The notes below the pieces were generated by a model. The model was not told the origin of the DNA. It made no database searches and was given only the letters and a program-made list of their open reading frames with translations. Of a stretch of DNA of 22,075 nt, positions 1 to 7,321 are shown one piece after another; position 1 is the stretch's first letter; each line of letters starts with the position of its first letter. The DNA comes from Indioceanicola sp046045995. Lineage in GTDB: Bacteria; Pseudomonadota; Alphaproteobacteria; Azospirillales; Azospirillaceae. The stretch is taken from assembly GCA_046045995.1 (NCBI GenBank), contig JBJOKR010000060.1:1-22075 (forward strand), in the 5' to 3' direction. The position numbers and the translations under genes are program-made.

Positions 1-1118
1 TGGTCATCGGCGGGCTGCTGGTGGCGGTCTTCGTCATCGTCGGACTGGCCATCGCCCGGTCCATCACCGCCCCCGTCACCGCCATCGAGGGGGTGATGAA
101 CCGCCTGGCCGAGGGCGATATCGCCACGGAGATACCGGCCACCGACCGCCGGGACGAGATCGGGGCCATGGCCCGGGCAGTCCGGATCTTCAAGGAAGGC
201 ATCGTCCGTGCCCGCGACCTGGAGCAGGAGGCCCAGCAGGCCGAGCGCCGGGCCCAGGCCGACCGTCAGGAGGCGCTGAGCCGGATCGCCGCCGATTTCG
301 AAGGTGCCTTCGGTCAGGTGCTGACCACCATTTCCGCCGCGGCGGACTGGATGGAGAAGGGCGCCTATACCCTGCGCGACACGGCGGAGGCGACGCGGGA
401 ACAGGCCCTGCGCACCCATGAGGAACTGACCCTGACGGCGGAGGCGGTGGCGACGGTGGAGTCGGTCACCGTCCGCCTGGCCCGGACCATCCACACGGTG
501 ACGGATCAGGTTAACGACAGCGGCCGGATGGTGGTGACCGCTGCCGAGCGGGCCCGTGCCAGCGACGGCGCAGTGACGGCCCTGCAGGACGCCAGCCACC
601 GCATCGGCGAGATGAGCGCCATGATCGGGGAGATCGCGGCCCAGACCAACCTGCTGGCCCTGAACGCCACGATCGAGGCGGCCCGCGCCGGTGAGGCGGG
701 CAAGGGCTTCGCCGTGGTGGCGAGCGAGGTGAAGGCCCTGGCCAGCCAGACTGCCAAGGCGACAGATGAGATCGGCGGCCAGATCGCTGCCATCCGTGCG
801 GCAACCGGTGACGTGGTGGCGGCGATTTCGGCCATCCGCGCCACCATCGAACAGGTGGAAACCTTGTCCCGGGCCATGCAGGTGGCCATGGCCGAACAAT
901 CCCAGTCCACCGGCGAGATCGCAGCCGCGGTGGAGAAGGCCAGCCGCACCTCGCAGGACGTGTCCGGCACCGTCGCCATCATGGCCATGAACGCGGCGGA
1001 GACGGGCAAGGCCGCGGTCCAGATGATCGGCAGTGCACGCAAGCTGTCGGAGGATTTCCACAAGCTGCGCAGCGATGCCGACTATTTCGTCGGCAGCATA
1101 CGCAACGGTTCGGCGTGA
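1..1118 (+). CDS. Methyl-accepting chemotaxis protein, 3' part (5' end outside window)
   Basis: The reading frame is open from base 3 at the window edge, so the true start lies upstream. The visible protein begins inside a hydrophobic membrane segment (VIGGLLVAVFVIVGLAIA). It is followed by a HAMP linker (about 60-230, with the RSITAPVTAIEGVM and DEIGAMARAV heptads) and a long coiled-coil methyl-accepting signalling domain. The highly conserved hairpin tip QTNLLALNATIEAARAGE lies near 640-695 and is followed by GKGFAVVASEVKALA, which is where such proteins contact CheA and CheW. The periplasmic or other sensor domain is missing, so the ligand cannot be inferred. There is no C-terminal pentapeptide for CheR/CheB tethering. 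The family assignment is secure; whether it controls flagellar chemotaxis or another Che-type pathway cannot be told from this window. Confidence 0.95.
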   Translation, partial: VIGGLLVAVFVIVGLAIARSITAPVTAIEGVMNRLAEGDIATEIPATDRRDEIGAMARAVRIFKEGIVRARDLEQEAQQAERRAQADRQEALSRIAADFEGAFGQVLTTISAAADWMEKGAYTLRDTAEATREQALRTHEELTLTAEAVATVESVTVRLARTIHTVTDQVNDSGRMVVTAAERARASDGAVTALQDASHRIGEMSAMIGEIAAQTNLLALNATIEAARAGEAGKGFAVVASEVKALASQTAKATDEIGGQIAAIRAATGDVVAAISAIRATIEQVETLSRAMQVAMAEQSQSTGEIAAAVEKASRTSQDVSGTVAIMAMNAAETGKAAVQMIGSARKLSEDFHKLRSDADYFVGSIRNGSA

Positions 1119-1260
1119 CCCGGGGCCCGACCTGCGCCAAGATGGCCCCGCGGATGGCTTGGTGTCGGCATGGTGCAGCATGGGCGGGGCGCAGCGGATG
1201 GCATCGCGGACGGGATCTGACCCGGGAAACCGGGCGCTGGCGCCACCGGGGACCGGCGGC

Positions 1261-3069
1261 ATGATCCGCGCAGGACTGCTGGCCCTCATGCCTGCCTTGA
1301 TGCTGGTGTCCGGATCCCTGCCGGGACTGGCGGAGGAGCCGGGCAGCGGGGCTGCGGCCGGGCAAGCCGTGGCGGAAAGCGGCAGTGTCCGCGATACCGT
1401 GGTGGCGGCGGCCCTGGCGGCCCGGCTGGCCGACGGCACCCCCCTGCCCGCCCCGGACCGCGAGGGGCGGGACCACGCCGCCCTGTCCGCCTTCTATGCC
1501 GGGCGGCAGAACCGGCCCCTGTGGATCGACGATGGCGGGCCGATACCGGCGGCCCACCGGCTGCTGGCGGCCCTGGACTCCGCCGGGGCGGACGGCCTGG
1601 TGCCCCGCGATTACGGCACCCTGCGCATCGCCACCCTGATGGAGCGGGGGGACAGCCCGCCGGCGCTGGTGGAACTGGAACTGCTGCTGACCCATGGTGC
1701 CCTGAACTTCGCCCGCGACCTGTCCATCGGCCGGGTGGAGCCGCGGCGGGTCGACCCGGAGCTGTTCATCGACCGGGCGGAACCCGATGCGGACATCCTG
1801 CTGGCGGAACTGGCGGCGGCGGGGCAGGACCCCGGCACCTTTCTGGCGGCCCGCATCCCGGTGCGGCCGGAATACCTGCGCCTGCGCGCCGCCCTGCCCG
1901 CCTATCGCGCCCTGGCGGCTGCGGGCGGCTGGCCCCTGGTCCCGTCGGGGGAAACCCTGCGCCCGGGGGAACGTCAGCCGCGGGTGCCCGACCTGCGCCG
2001 CCGCCTGACCGTGACCGGGGAATACACCGGCCCCGCCGTGCCGGAGGATCCGGAGCTGTACGATCCCGCCCTGGCCGCCGCCGTCGCCGCCTTCCAGTCC
2101 CGCCACGGGCTGGACCCGGACGGGGTGATCGGCGCGCGCACCCTGGCGGAGCTGAACCGCACGGCGGAGGAGCGGATGTCCCAGATCATCCTGAACATGG
2201 AGCGCTGGCGCTGGACGCCGGCGGATCTGGGCCCCGATTACCTGCTGGTGAACCTGGCCGGGTTCACCCTGGACCTGTACGCAGGCGGGCAGATCAGCCA
2301 CAGCGCCCGGGTGGTGGTGGGCACGCCGGTCCAGCGCACCCCGGTCTTCAGCGACCGCATGACCTATCTGGAGGTCAATCCCACCTGGACGGTGCCGCCC
2401 CGCATCGCCAAGGAGGAGATCCTGCCCAAGCTGAAGAAGGATGCCACCTACCTGTCCCGCAACAACTACACCCTGTTCAGCACCTGGACGGACGGGGCGA
2501 CGGTGGTGGACGCGACCACGGTGGACTGGAGCAATGTCAGCGCCCGCAGCTTCGGCTACCGCGTCCGGCAGGAGCCGGGGGACAACAATGCCCTGGGCCG
2601 CATCAAGTTCATGTTCCCCAACCAGTTCGATGTCTACCTGCACGACACGCCCAGCAAGCGCCTGTTCGACCGGGCCAACCGCACCTTCAGCCATGGCTGC
2701 ATCCGGGTGGAGGACCCCTTCGCCCTGGCGGAAAGGGTGCTGGCCCTGACCGGCACCACCACCTGGGACCGGACAAAGCTGGATGCGCTGAAGGCCAGCG
2801 GGGAGCGACGGGTGATCACCCTGAAACGGCCCCTGCCCATCCACCTGACCTACATCACCGCCTTCGGCGACGCGGCCGCAGCGGGGGCGGCGGGGGCGGC
2901 GGCGGGGGCGGAGACAGCGGCCCCCGGCATCCTGGCCGTGCAGTTCCGCCCCGATGTCTATGGCCGCGATACCCGCCTGGCCCGCGCCCTCGACCGCTCC
3001 CGCACCCCCTGGCCGGACCCGGCGGAGGGGCCGGCGGAACGGGCGGCGGTGGGGGCATCCGGCGGCTGA
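1261..3069 (+). CDS. L,D-transpeptidase, YcbB/LdtD-like, exported
   Basis: Predicted periplasmic enzyme that makes 3-3 (mDAP-mDAP) cross-links in peptidoglycan. From the ATG at 1261 it has 602 residues, with a signal peptide (MIRAGLLALMPALMLVSGSL then LAEE). An N-terminal YcbB-type scaffold region spans about 55-235, a peptidoglycan-binding-like domain about 240-300 (FQSRHGLDPDGVIGARTL), and a YkuD catalytic domain about 325-505. The catalytic signature SHGCIR places His478 and the nucleophile Cys480. Upstream of it lies the YcbB-type stretch NPTWTVPPRIAKEEILP. Length and domain order match LdtD (about 600 residues). The C-terminus has a low-complexity Ala-Gly tract near 2872-2912 before a Pro-rich end. 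In-frame starts further upstream (1198, 1033) would put residues in front of the signal peptide, so 1261 is preferred; GGGGA lies about 9 nt upstream. A MepK-like gene follows, as in E. coli ycbB-ycbK. Confidence 0.92.
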   Translation: MIRAGLLALMPALMLVSGSLPGLAEEPGSGAAAGQAVAESGSVRDTVVAAALAARLADGTPLPAPDREGRDHAALSAFYAGRQNRPLWIDDGGPIPAAHRLLAALDSAGADGLVPRDYGTLRIATLMERGDSPPALVELELLLTHGALNFARDLSIGRVEPRRVDPELFIDRAEPDADILLAELAAAGQDPGTFLAARIPVRPEYLRLRAALPAYRALAAAGGWPLVPSGETLRPGERQPRVPDLRRRLTVTGEYTGPAVPEDPELYDPALAAAVAAFQSRHGLDPDGVIGARTLAELNRTAEERMSQIILNMERWRWTPADLGPDYLLVNLAGFTLDLYAGGQISHSARVVVGTPVQRTPVFSDRMTYLEVNPTWTVPPRIAKEEILPKLKKDATYLSRNNYTLFSTWTDGATVVDATTVDWSNVSARSFGYRVRQEPGDNNALGRIKFMFPNQFDVYLHDTPSKRLFDRANRTFSHGCIRVEDPFALAERVLALTGTTTWDRTKLDALKASGERRVITLKRPLPIHLTYITAFGDAAAAGAAGAAAGAETAAPGILAVQFRPDVYGRDTRLARALDRSRTPWPDPAEGPAERAAVGASGG

Positions 3070-3076
3070 GCGGCAG

Positions 3077-3103
3077 GCCCCGCCCAGCGATTGGGGCTTT
3101 TTT
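3077..3103 (+). terminator. Probable intrinsic terminator after the L,D-transpeptidase gene
   Basis: GCCCC at 3077-3081 pairs with GGGGC at 3093-3097, and six T residues follow at 3098-3103, eight bases after the stop codon. The stem is short (5 bp) and the loop is 11 nt, so efficiency is uncertain. It suggests that the downstream peptidase gene has its own promoter. Confidence 0.6.
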
Positions 3104-3143
3104 GCCGGCCGGCCCCATTTGTTGCTTGCGCCCTGTGGCAGTT

Positions 3144-3230
3144 TTGTCGAAGGTGCGAATGAACACGTTCGCGCAGACCTGCCATGCACTTTGTCGGGCC
3201 ATGCACAGTGTCGAATGCGAACAGTTCAGC
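3144..3230 (+). promoter_or_regulatory. Upstream region of the MepK-like gene with paired imperfect repeats
   Basis: Between the terminator and the next gene several motifs occur twice: TTGTCG at 3144 and 3191, GCCATGCAC at 3181-3189 and 3198-3206, and a GAAC-GTTC palindrome-like core at 3161-3170 (GAACACGTTC) and again near 3219-3227 (GAACAGTTC). The first core also sits inside a longer inverted repeat, GCGAA...TTCGC. Two similar operator-like units in a promoter-sized gap suggest regulator binding. No named regulator site is recognised. Confidence 0.3.
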
Positions 3231-3284
3231 CCTTGACCGGACGCACCTGACCGAACGCCCTTCAGCAAGACGGGAAGCCTGGGA

Positions 3285-3956
3285 ATGCCGCAGACCGATG
3301 ACCGCCGCCCCGCCGGTTCCATGATCGACAGGGAAGGCGTCACCGCCGCGGATACCAGATTGCGGGAGGGGGCGGAAGCGGTGGGCCCCGATCAGGGCCG
3401 GCGCGGTTTCCTGCGCCGCCTGGGCGGGCTGGCCCTCGCCGGTGCGGCGGGGGTTGTCGCCCCTGGGCTGTTCACGGCAGAAGCCGAAGCGGCCATCGCC
3501 GGCAGCCACAAGCGCAGCCTGTCCTTCCGCTCCCTGCATACGGGGGAGACTCTGAGCGCCACCTATTTCAGCGATGGGCGCTATGATCCCCGCGCCCTGG
3601 CCGACATGGCGGAGCTGCTGCGGGACTGGCGGACGGGGGAGGTGGGGCAGATCGACCCCGCCCTGTACGACCTGCTGTTCGCCCTGCGCCGCCGCCTGCG
3701 CAGCGACAAGCCGTTCAACGTGATCTCCGGCTACCGCTGCCCCCGCACCAACGCCATGCTGGCCTCCCAGTCCGGCGGGGTGGCAAAGCAGAGCCTGCAT
3801 ATGCAGGGCAAGGCCATCGACATCGCCCTGCCCGGCCGCACCCTGCGGGAGGTGCGCCAGGCCGCCCTCGACCTGCGCCAAGGCGGCGTCGGCCTCTACA
3901 CCCGCTCCGGCTTCGTCCATGTGGACACCGGCCGGGTCCGGCAGTGGGGCGCGTGA
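3285..3956 (+). CDS. DUF882 / MepK-like peptidoglycan peptidase (M15-type), Tat-exported
   Basis: Predicted zinc metallopeptidase of the YcbK/MepK family. E. coli MepK cuts peptidoglycan cross-links, including the 3-3 type made by L,D-transpeptidases. The 223-residue frame has a twin-arginine signal: QGRRGFLRRL at about 37-46, followed by a hydrophobic Ala/Gly/Leu stretch ending in AEAEAA. The catalytic part shows SGYRCPRTN, then SLHMQGKAIDIA (His172 and Asp179, the HxxxxxxD pair) and GFVHVD (His212), matching the metal ligands of M15A peptidases. An in-frame ATG at 3321 would also leave the Tat signal intact, so the start is uncertain. Its place directly after a YcbB-like transpeptidase matches the ycbB-ycbK order known in enterobacteria and supports a shared role in 3-3 cross-link turnover (inference). 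Confidence 0.88.
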   Translation: MPQTDDRRPAGSMIDREGVTAADTRLREGAEAVGPDQGRRGFLRRLGGLALAGAAGVVAPGLFTAEAEAAIAGSHKRSLSFRSLHTGETLSATYFSDGRYDPRALADMAELLRDWRTGEVGQIDPALYDLLFALRRRLRSDKPFNVISGYRCPRTNAMLASQSGGVAKQSLHMQGKAIDIALPGRTLREVRQAALDLRQGGVGLYTRSGFVHVDTGRVRQWGA

Positions 3957-3966
3957 GGTAGGCAAT

Positions 3967-3992
3967 CCCTGATCCCAGCCCCTGATCCCAGC
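3967..3992. repeat. Perfect 13-bp tandem duplication
   Basis: The 13-mer CCCTGATCCCAGC occurs twice head to tail (3967-3979 and 3980-3992), just after the stop of the MepK-like gene in the 177-bp gap between convergent genes. It is probably a simple slippage duplication. Nothing else clear is seen in this gap except a weak hairpin near 4085-4103 without a T run. Confidence 0.8.
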
Positions 3993-4133
3993 GGTCAGGA
4001 CGTCCGGCCGTTGGCACGGCGGCGGCTCGTTCCGTCCAAGCCCGAAATCCTGATGTGTCGGAATTCCGGGTCGCTGGCATAGGCCGGGCAAGGGCAACGC
4101 CCGCGGCCCCTCGCGCGTCGCACCCGCAGGGGT

Positions 4134-4622
4134 CTACACGCCCGCGTGATTGACGACCACGCCCGGGGACCCGGTTATCAGGCGGTCGCGCAGGTCCTCA
4201 GGGATCGGGGTCTTCTGGTAGCGGGCGGTATCCACCAGCACATAGACAGTCTCTGCGGCGACCAGCAGGTCCGGCTCACGGAAGCGACGGAACTCCGTCC
4301 GCAGGGTGAAGGACGTGGTGCCGGTCTTCAGCGCCCGCACCCGTGCTTCCAGCACATCGTCGAAGCGGGCGGGGGCAGACCATTCCAGGGTCATCTTCAC
4401 CACCCGCATGTCCAGCCCGCGCGCCTGCACCGCGGCGATCCCGCCCCAGGTCGCCCGCTGGAACTCCGTCAGTGCCACGTCCACGTAATCGCCGTAACGG
4501 GCATTGAAGACGATGGCCTGGGCATCGCACTCACTGAACCGCACCCGGAACAGCAGGCGGAACGGCAGGGCAGCGGCACCCTGAGCGGCATCACGGTCGG
4601 CATCACGGTCGGCATCGGACAT
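4134..4622 (-). CDS. Acyl-CoA thioesterase, hot-dog fold (4HBT/YbgC/FadM type)
   Basis: Predicted cytoplasmic thioesterase that hydrolyses an acyl-CoA; the substrate is not identifiable. From the ATG at 4622 the protein has 162 residues. A GGGAG ribosome-binding site lies about 8 nt upstream and decides this start over a longer open frame. The 4HBT signature RFSECDAQAIVFNARYGDY gives the likely catalytic Asp33, followed by the long helix residues and the central strands KMTLEWSAPARFDDVLEA and TLRTEF. The first dozen residues are a DADR repeat encoded by a 12-bp tandem repeat (see separate entry) and are unlikely to be part of the fold. It is transcribed convergently with the MepK-like gene and lies downstream of the EF-G terminator, so it is probably its own unit. 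No tol-pal genes adjoin it, unlike classical ybgC. Confidence 0.85.
   Translation of the reverse strand: MSDADRDADRDAAQGAAALPFRLLFRVRFSECDAQAIVFNARYGDYVDVALTEFQRATWGGIAAVQARGLDMRVVKMTLEWSAPARFDDVLEARVRALKTGTTSFTLRTEFRRFREPDLLVAAETVYVLVDTARYQKTPIPEDLRDRLITGSPGVVVNHAGV
4590..4618. repeat. 12-bp tandem repeat inside the thioesterase N-terminus
   Basis: The unit CATCACGGTCGG (plus strand) occurs twice in a row, followed by a partial third copy, CATCGG. Because the unit is 12 bp, changes in copy number keep the thioesterase in frame and only lengthen or shorten the DADR/DRDA tail at its N-terminus. Confidence 0.7.
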
Positions 4623-4686
4623 GAACGGGCTCCCGTCTGTGGCAGGCCCCAGCCATAGCGCAGCCGGGCCCGTTCCGTGAACCGCC

Positions 4687-4723
4687 AAAACGAAAACGGC
4701 CGCCCCCCGGGGAGCGGCCGTTT
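4687..4723 (-). terminator. Strong intrinsic terminator of the EF-G gene
   Basis: AAACGGCCGC at 4694-4703 is perfectly complementary to GCGGCCGTTT at 4714-4723, giving a 10-bp stem with a 10-nt loop. Read on the minus strand it is followed by a T-rich tail (TTTTCGTTTT). It lies 54 bp after the EF-G stop codon and should insulate the thioesterase gene. Confidence 0.9.
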
Positions 4724-4776
4724 CCTTATCGTTGCCCGGCAGATCCGCGATCACACGGCCTTGCCGCTGCCGATCA

Positions 4777-6918
4777 TCAAGCGGCCTTGCCGCTCTTGGC
4801 GATGATCTCGTCCGCGACGTTCCGCGGCACCGGCTCGTAGTGCGAGAACTCCATCGAGAAGGAGCCGCGGCCGGAGGTCATGCCGCGCAGCTGGCCGATG
4901 TAGCCGAACATTTCGGACAGGGGCACATGGGCCTCCACCGCGATGTTGGCGCCACGCTCCAGCTGGCCCAGGATGGTTCCGCGACGACGGTTCACGTCGC
5001 CGATGACATCACCCAGGTAATCCTCGGGGATCACGACCTCGACCTTCATCACCGGCTCCAGCAGGACCGGACCGGCGAGGCGCATGGCCTCGCGGAAGCA
5101 GGCCTTGGAGGCGATTTCGAAGGTCAGCGCGTTGGAGTCCACCTCGTGGTACTTGCCGTCCACCAGGGTGGCCTTGAAGTCCACCGTGGGGTAACCGGCC
5201 AGCACACCGTCGTCCTTCTGGTTCTGAAGTCCCTTGTCGACGGCCGGGATGTATTCGCGCGGAACGGTACCGCCGACCACCTGGTCGACGAACTCGAAGC
5301 CCTGTCCCCGCTCCTTCGGCTCGAAGATGATCTTCACTTCGGCGAACTGGCCGGAACCGCCGGTCTGCTTCTTGTGGGTGTAGGTGTGGGTGACCGGCTT
5401 GGTGATGGTCTCCCGATAGGCCACCTGCGGGCGGCCCATGGTGCCCTCCACCCCGAACTCGGTCCGCATGCGGTCCATGGTCACTTCGAGGTGCAGCTCG
5501 CCCATGCCGCGCAGGATGGTCTGACCGGTTTCACGGTCGGTTTCCAGACGCAGGGAGGGGTCGGCCCGGACCATCTTGCCGATGGCGGCGGAGAACTTGT
5601 CCTGGTCCCCGCGGTTCTTCGGCTCGATGGAGACGGAGATGACGGGGTCCGGGAAGCGCATGCGCTCCAGCACGACCGGGGCGCTGGCGTCGCACAGCGT
5701 ATCGCCGGTGTCGGTCTCCTGCAGGGAGACGAAGGCGACGATGTCACCGGCGCGTGCCTCGTCCAGGTCGTTGGTGTCCTTGGCGAACATCTCGACGATA
5801 CGGCCGATGCGCTCGCGCTTGCCGCGGGTGCTGTTGGCGACGGACTGGCCCTTGGAGATGGTGCCGGAATAGACACGGGCGAAGGTCAACGCACCATACT
5901 TGTCGTTGATGACCTTGAAGGCCAGCGCGGAGAAGGGCTCGTCGTCGGAGGACTTGCGCTCGCCGACCGTGTTGCCGTCGGCGTCCACGGTCTTGATGTT
6001 TTCGACGTCGGTCGGGGCCGGCAGGTACCAGATCACCGCGTCCAGGAGCTGCTGCACGCCCTTGTTCTTGTAGGACGAACCGCAGAGGACCGGGACCCAG
6101 GTGCTGGTGATGGTGGCCTTGCGGATGCAGGCGCGCAGGGTGTCGACGGACGGCTCTTCGCCGGTCTCCAGGTACTGCTCCATGGCCGCGTCGTCCATTT
6201 CCAGGCAGGACTCGACCAGGTTGGTGCGGTAGGCCGCGACTTCACCCAGAAGCTCACGGTCATAGGCATTGGTGATCTTCAGCTTGTCGGCCAGATCGGG
6301 GGTGACATCCCACTCTTCCCAGGTGCTGTCCTTCTCTTCGGAGAACCACACGCGGGCCTTCATCGTCACCAGATCGATGTGGCCGAAGAACATGTCCTCC
6401 GACCCGATCGGCATCTGCAGGCAGACCGGACGGGCGCCCAGGCGCTCCTTCACCATCTTCACGGTGCGGCGGAAATTCGCGCCGGAGCGGTCCATCTTGT
6501 TGACGTAACACATGCGCGGCACGTTGTAATTATCCGCCAGGCGCCAGTTCGTCTCCGTCTGCGGCTCCACGCCCGCGACACCGTCGAACACCACGACCGC
6601 ACCGTCGAGCACGCGCAAGGAGCGGTTCACCTCGATGGTGAAGTCGACGTGGCCCGGGGTGTCGATCAGATTGATCTTCTTGTCCTTCCAGAAGCAGGAC
6701 ACCGCGGCGGACTGGATGGTGATGCCGCGCTTCTGCTCCTGCTCCAGATAATCGGTCGTCGTGGACGACTTCAGATCCTTGGTGTCGTGGATGTCCACGA
6801 TCGTGTGCTTGCGACCGGTGTAATACAGGATGCGCTCGGTCGTCGTGGTCTTGCCGGCATCGACGTGGGCGATGATGCCGATGTTCCGAATGTCTGCCAG
6901 CGGGATAGTGCGGGGCAT
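4777..6918 (-). CDS. fusA: Elongation factor G (stand-alone copy, enlarged switch I)
   Basis: Ribosomal translocase GTPase, 713 residues, full length. The G-domain motifs are AHVDAGKTT (P-loop, residues 17-25), RGITI (switch I Thr, 64-68), DTPGH (86-90), NKMD (140-143) and GSSYKNKG (G5). Domains II-V follow, ending in the conserved GQLRGMTSGRGSFSMEF region. The start ATG at 6918 has GGAG 7 nt upstream. Two features are unusual. It is not in a str operon: rpsL, rpsG and tuf are absent and it has its own promoter and terminator. The segment between the P-loop and RGITI is about five residues longer than in E. coli EF-G and reads VDIHDTKDLKSSTTTDYLEQ where classical EF-G has EVHDGAATMDWMEQ. Both suggest a second, divergent EF-G paralog, although it could be the only copy. 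All catalytic motifs look intact. Confidence 0.95.
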   Translation of the reverse strand: MPRTIPLADIRNIGIIAHVDAGKTTTTERILYYTGRKHTIVDIHDTKDLKSSTTTDYLEQEQKRGITIQSAAVSCFWKDKKINLIDTPGHVDFTIEVNRSLRVLDGAVVVFDGVAGVEPQTETNWRLADNYNVPRMCYVNKMDRSGANFRRTVKMVKERLGARPVCLQMPIGSEDMFFGHIDLVTMKARVWFSEEKDSTWEEWDVTPDLADKLKITNAYDRELLGEVAAYRTNLVESCLEMDDAAMEQYLETGEEPSVDTLRACIRKATITSTWVPVLCGSSYKNKGVQQLLDAVIWYLPAPTDVENIKTVDADGNTVGERKSSDDEPFSALAFKVINDKYGALTFARVYSGTISKGQSVANSTRGKRERIGRIVEMFAKDTNDLDEARAGDIVAFVSLQETDTGDTLCDASAPVVLERMRFPDPVISVSIEPKNRGDQDKFSAAIGKMVRADPSLRLETDRETGQTILRGMGELHLEVTMDRMRTEFGVEGTMGRPQVAYRETITKPVTHTYTHKKQTGGSGQFAEVKIIFEPKERGQGFEFVDQVVGGTVPREYIPAVDKGLQNQKDDGVLAGYPTVDFKATLVDGKYHEVDSNALTFEIASKACFREAMRLAGPVLLEPVMKVEVVIPEDYLGDVIGDVNRRRGTILGQLERGANIAVEAHVPLSEMFGYIGQLRGMTSGRGSFSMEFSHYEPVPRNVADEIIAKSGKAA

Positions 6919-6980
6919 ATGTAGGCTCCGTCGTCCAACGTCGGCTCCCGACCATCGAGATCCGGCGCGGTGTGTTCAAT

Positions 6981-7063
6981 GACAAAGGCGGGCCGAAACC
7001 CGCACGGACAAAGGCGGGCCGGGGGGCCCGCACGAAAAAACCGGGACGTCGGCGGAAACCCGC
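6981..7063 (-). promoter_or_regulatory. Tandem hairpins in the EF-G 5' leader
   Basis: Three stem-loops lie between the EF-G promoter and its start codon. In plus-strand terms they are GCGGG 6988-6992 with CCCGC 6999-7003, GCGGGCC 7014-7020 with GGCCCGC 7025-7031 (7 bp, 4-nt loop), and GCGG 7052-7055 with CCGC 7060-7063. The first two are a duplication: GACAAAGGCGGGCC is identical at 6981-6994 and 7007-7020. On the minus strand a TTTTTT run (7035-7040) separates the third hairpin from the 7-bp one. This may be a leader control element or a repeat. No riboswitch class is recognised. Confidence 0.5.
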
Positions 7064-7085
7064 ATGACCTCCCGGAGCGGCGATG

Positions 7086-7114
7086 TATTTACTGCCATCC
7101 CGCCCTTTTTCCAA
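7086..7114 (-). promoter_or_regulatory. Sigma-70-like promoter of the EF-G gene
   Basis: On the minus strand TTGGAA (7114-7109) is followed after 17 bp by TAAATA (7091-7086). This is a good -35/-10 pair in a small AT-rich island within GC-rich DNA. It implies a transcript start near 7079 and a leader of about 160 nt before the EF-G ATG. The rest of the 6919-7321 gap, between about 7115 and the end of the SDR gene, shows nothing recognisable. Confidence 0.55.
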
Positions 7115-7321
7115 GGGGCTGGGCAGCATGACGGGTGCGCGTGCGGCGTCTGGCGTCCAGCCCGGATGGCGGTCCGGATGCCAGCGCCCGCGGCGTCGGG
7201 CCAACCGCATGACACACGGGGGGTGACCCGTCAATCCTATTCGGCGCCGCGGTGGCGCCGACATCGCAACGTCACAGCCGGACCCGGTCACCCGCCTGCG
7301 TCGGCGCCCGGATGGGGTCGC

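Noticed and set aside
1033..1260. Upstream extension of the L,D-transpeptidase to 1033 or 1198
   Set aside because: It would overlap the chemotaxis gene or add residues in front of a clear signal peptide. The GC hairpins at 1221-1243 also lie here and fit a leader better than coding DNA.
979..3343. Long antisense and alternate-frame open reading frames over the L,D-transpeptidase gene
   Set aside because: They lack domains and are Arg/Pro/Gly-rich. The true frame has a signal peptide and the SHGCIR catalytic motif.
4085..4103. CGGGC/GCCCG hairpin as a terminator for the thioesterase or MepK-like gene
   Set aside because: The stem is 5 bp with a 9-nt loop and no T run on either strand, so it is indistinguishable from background in GC-rich DNA.
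4732..6924. A 730-codon open frame on the plus strand opposite the EF-G gene
   Set aside because: It mirrors EF-G codon positions almost exactly. Its composition (His, Gly, Asp, Val, Leu-rich) is what results from reading GC-rich coding DNA backwards, and it resembles no family.
6981..7033. CRISPR-like repeat pair
   Set aside because: There are only two copies with no spacer of constant length, and the repeats are hairpin duplications in a leader. No cas genes are present in the window.
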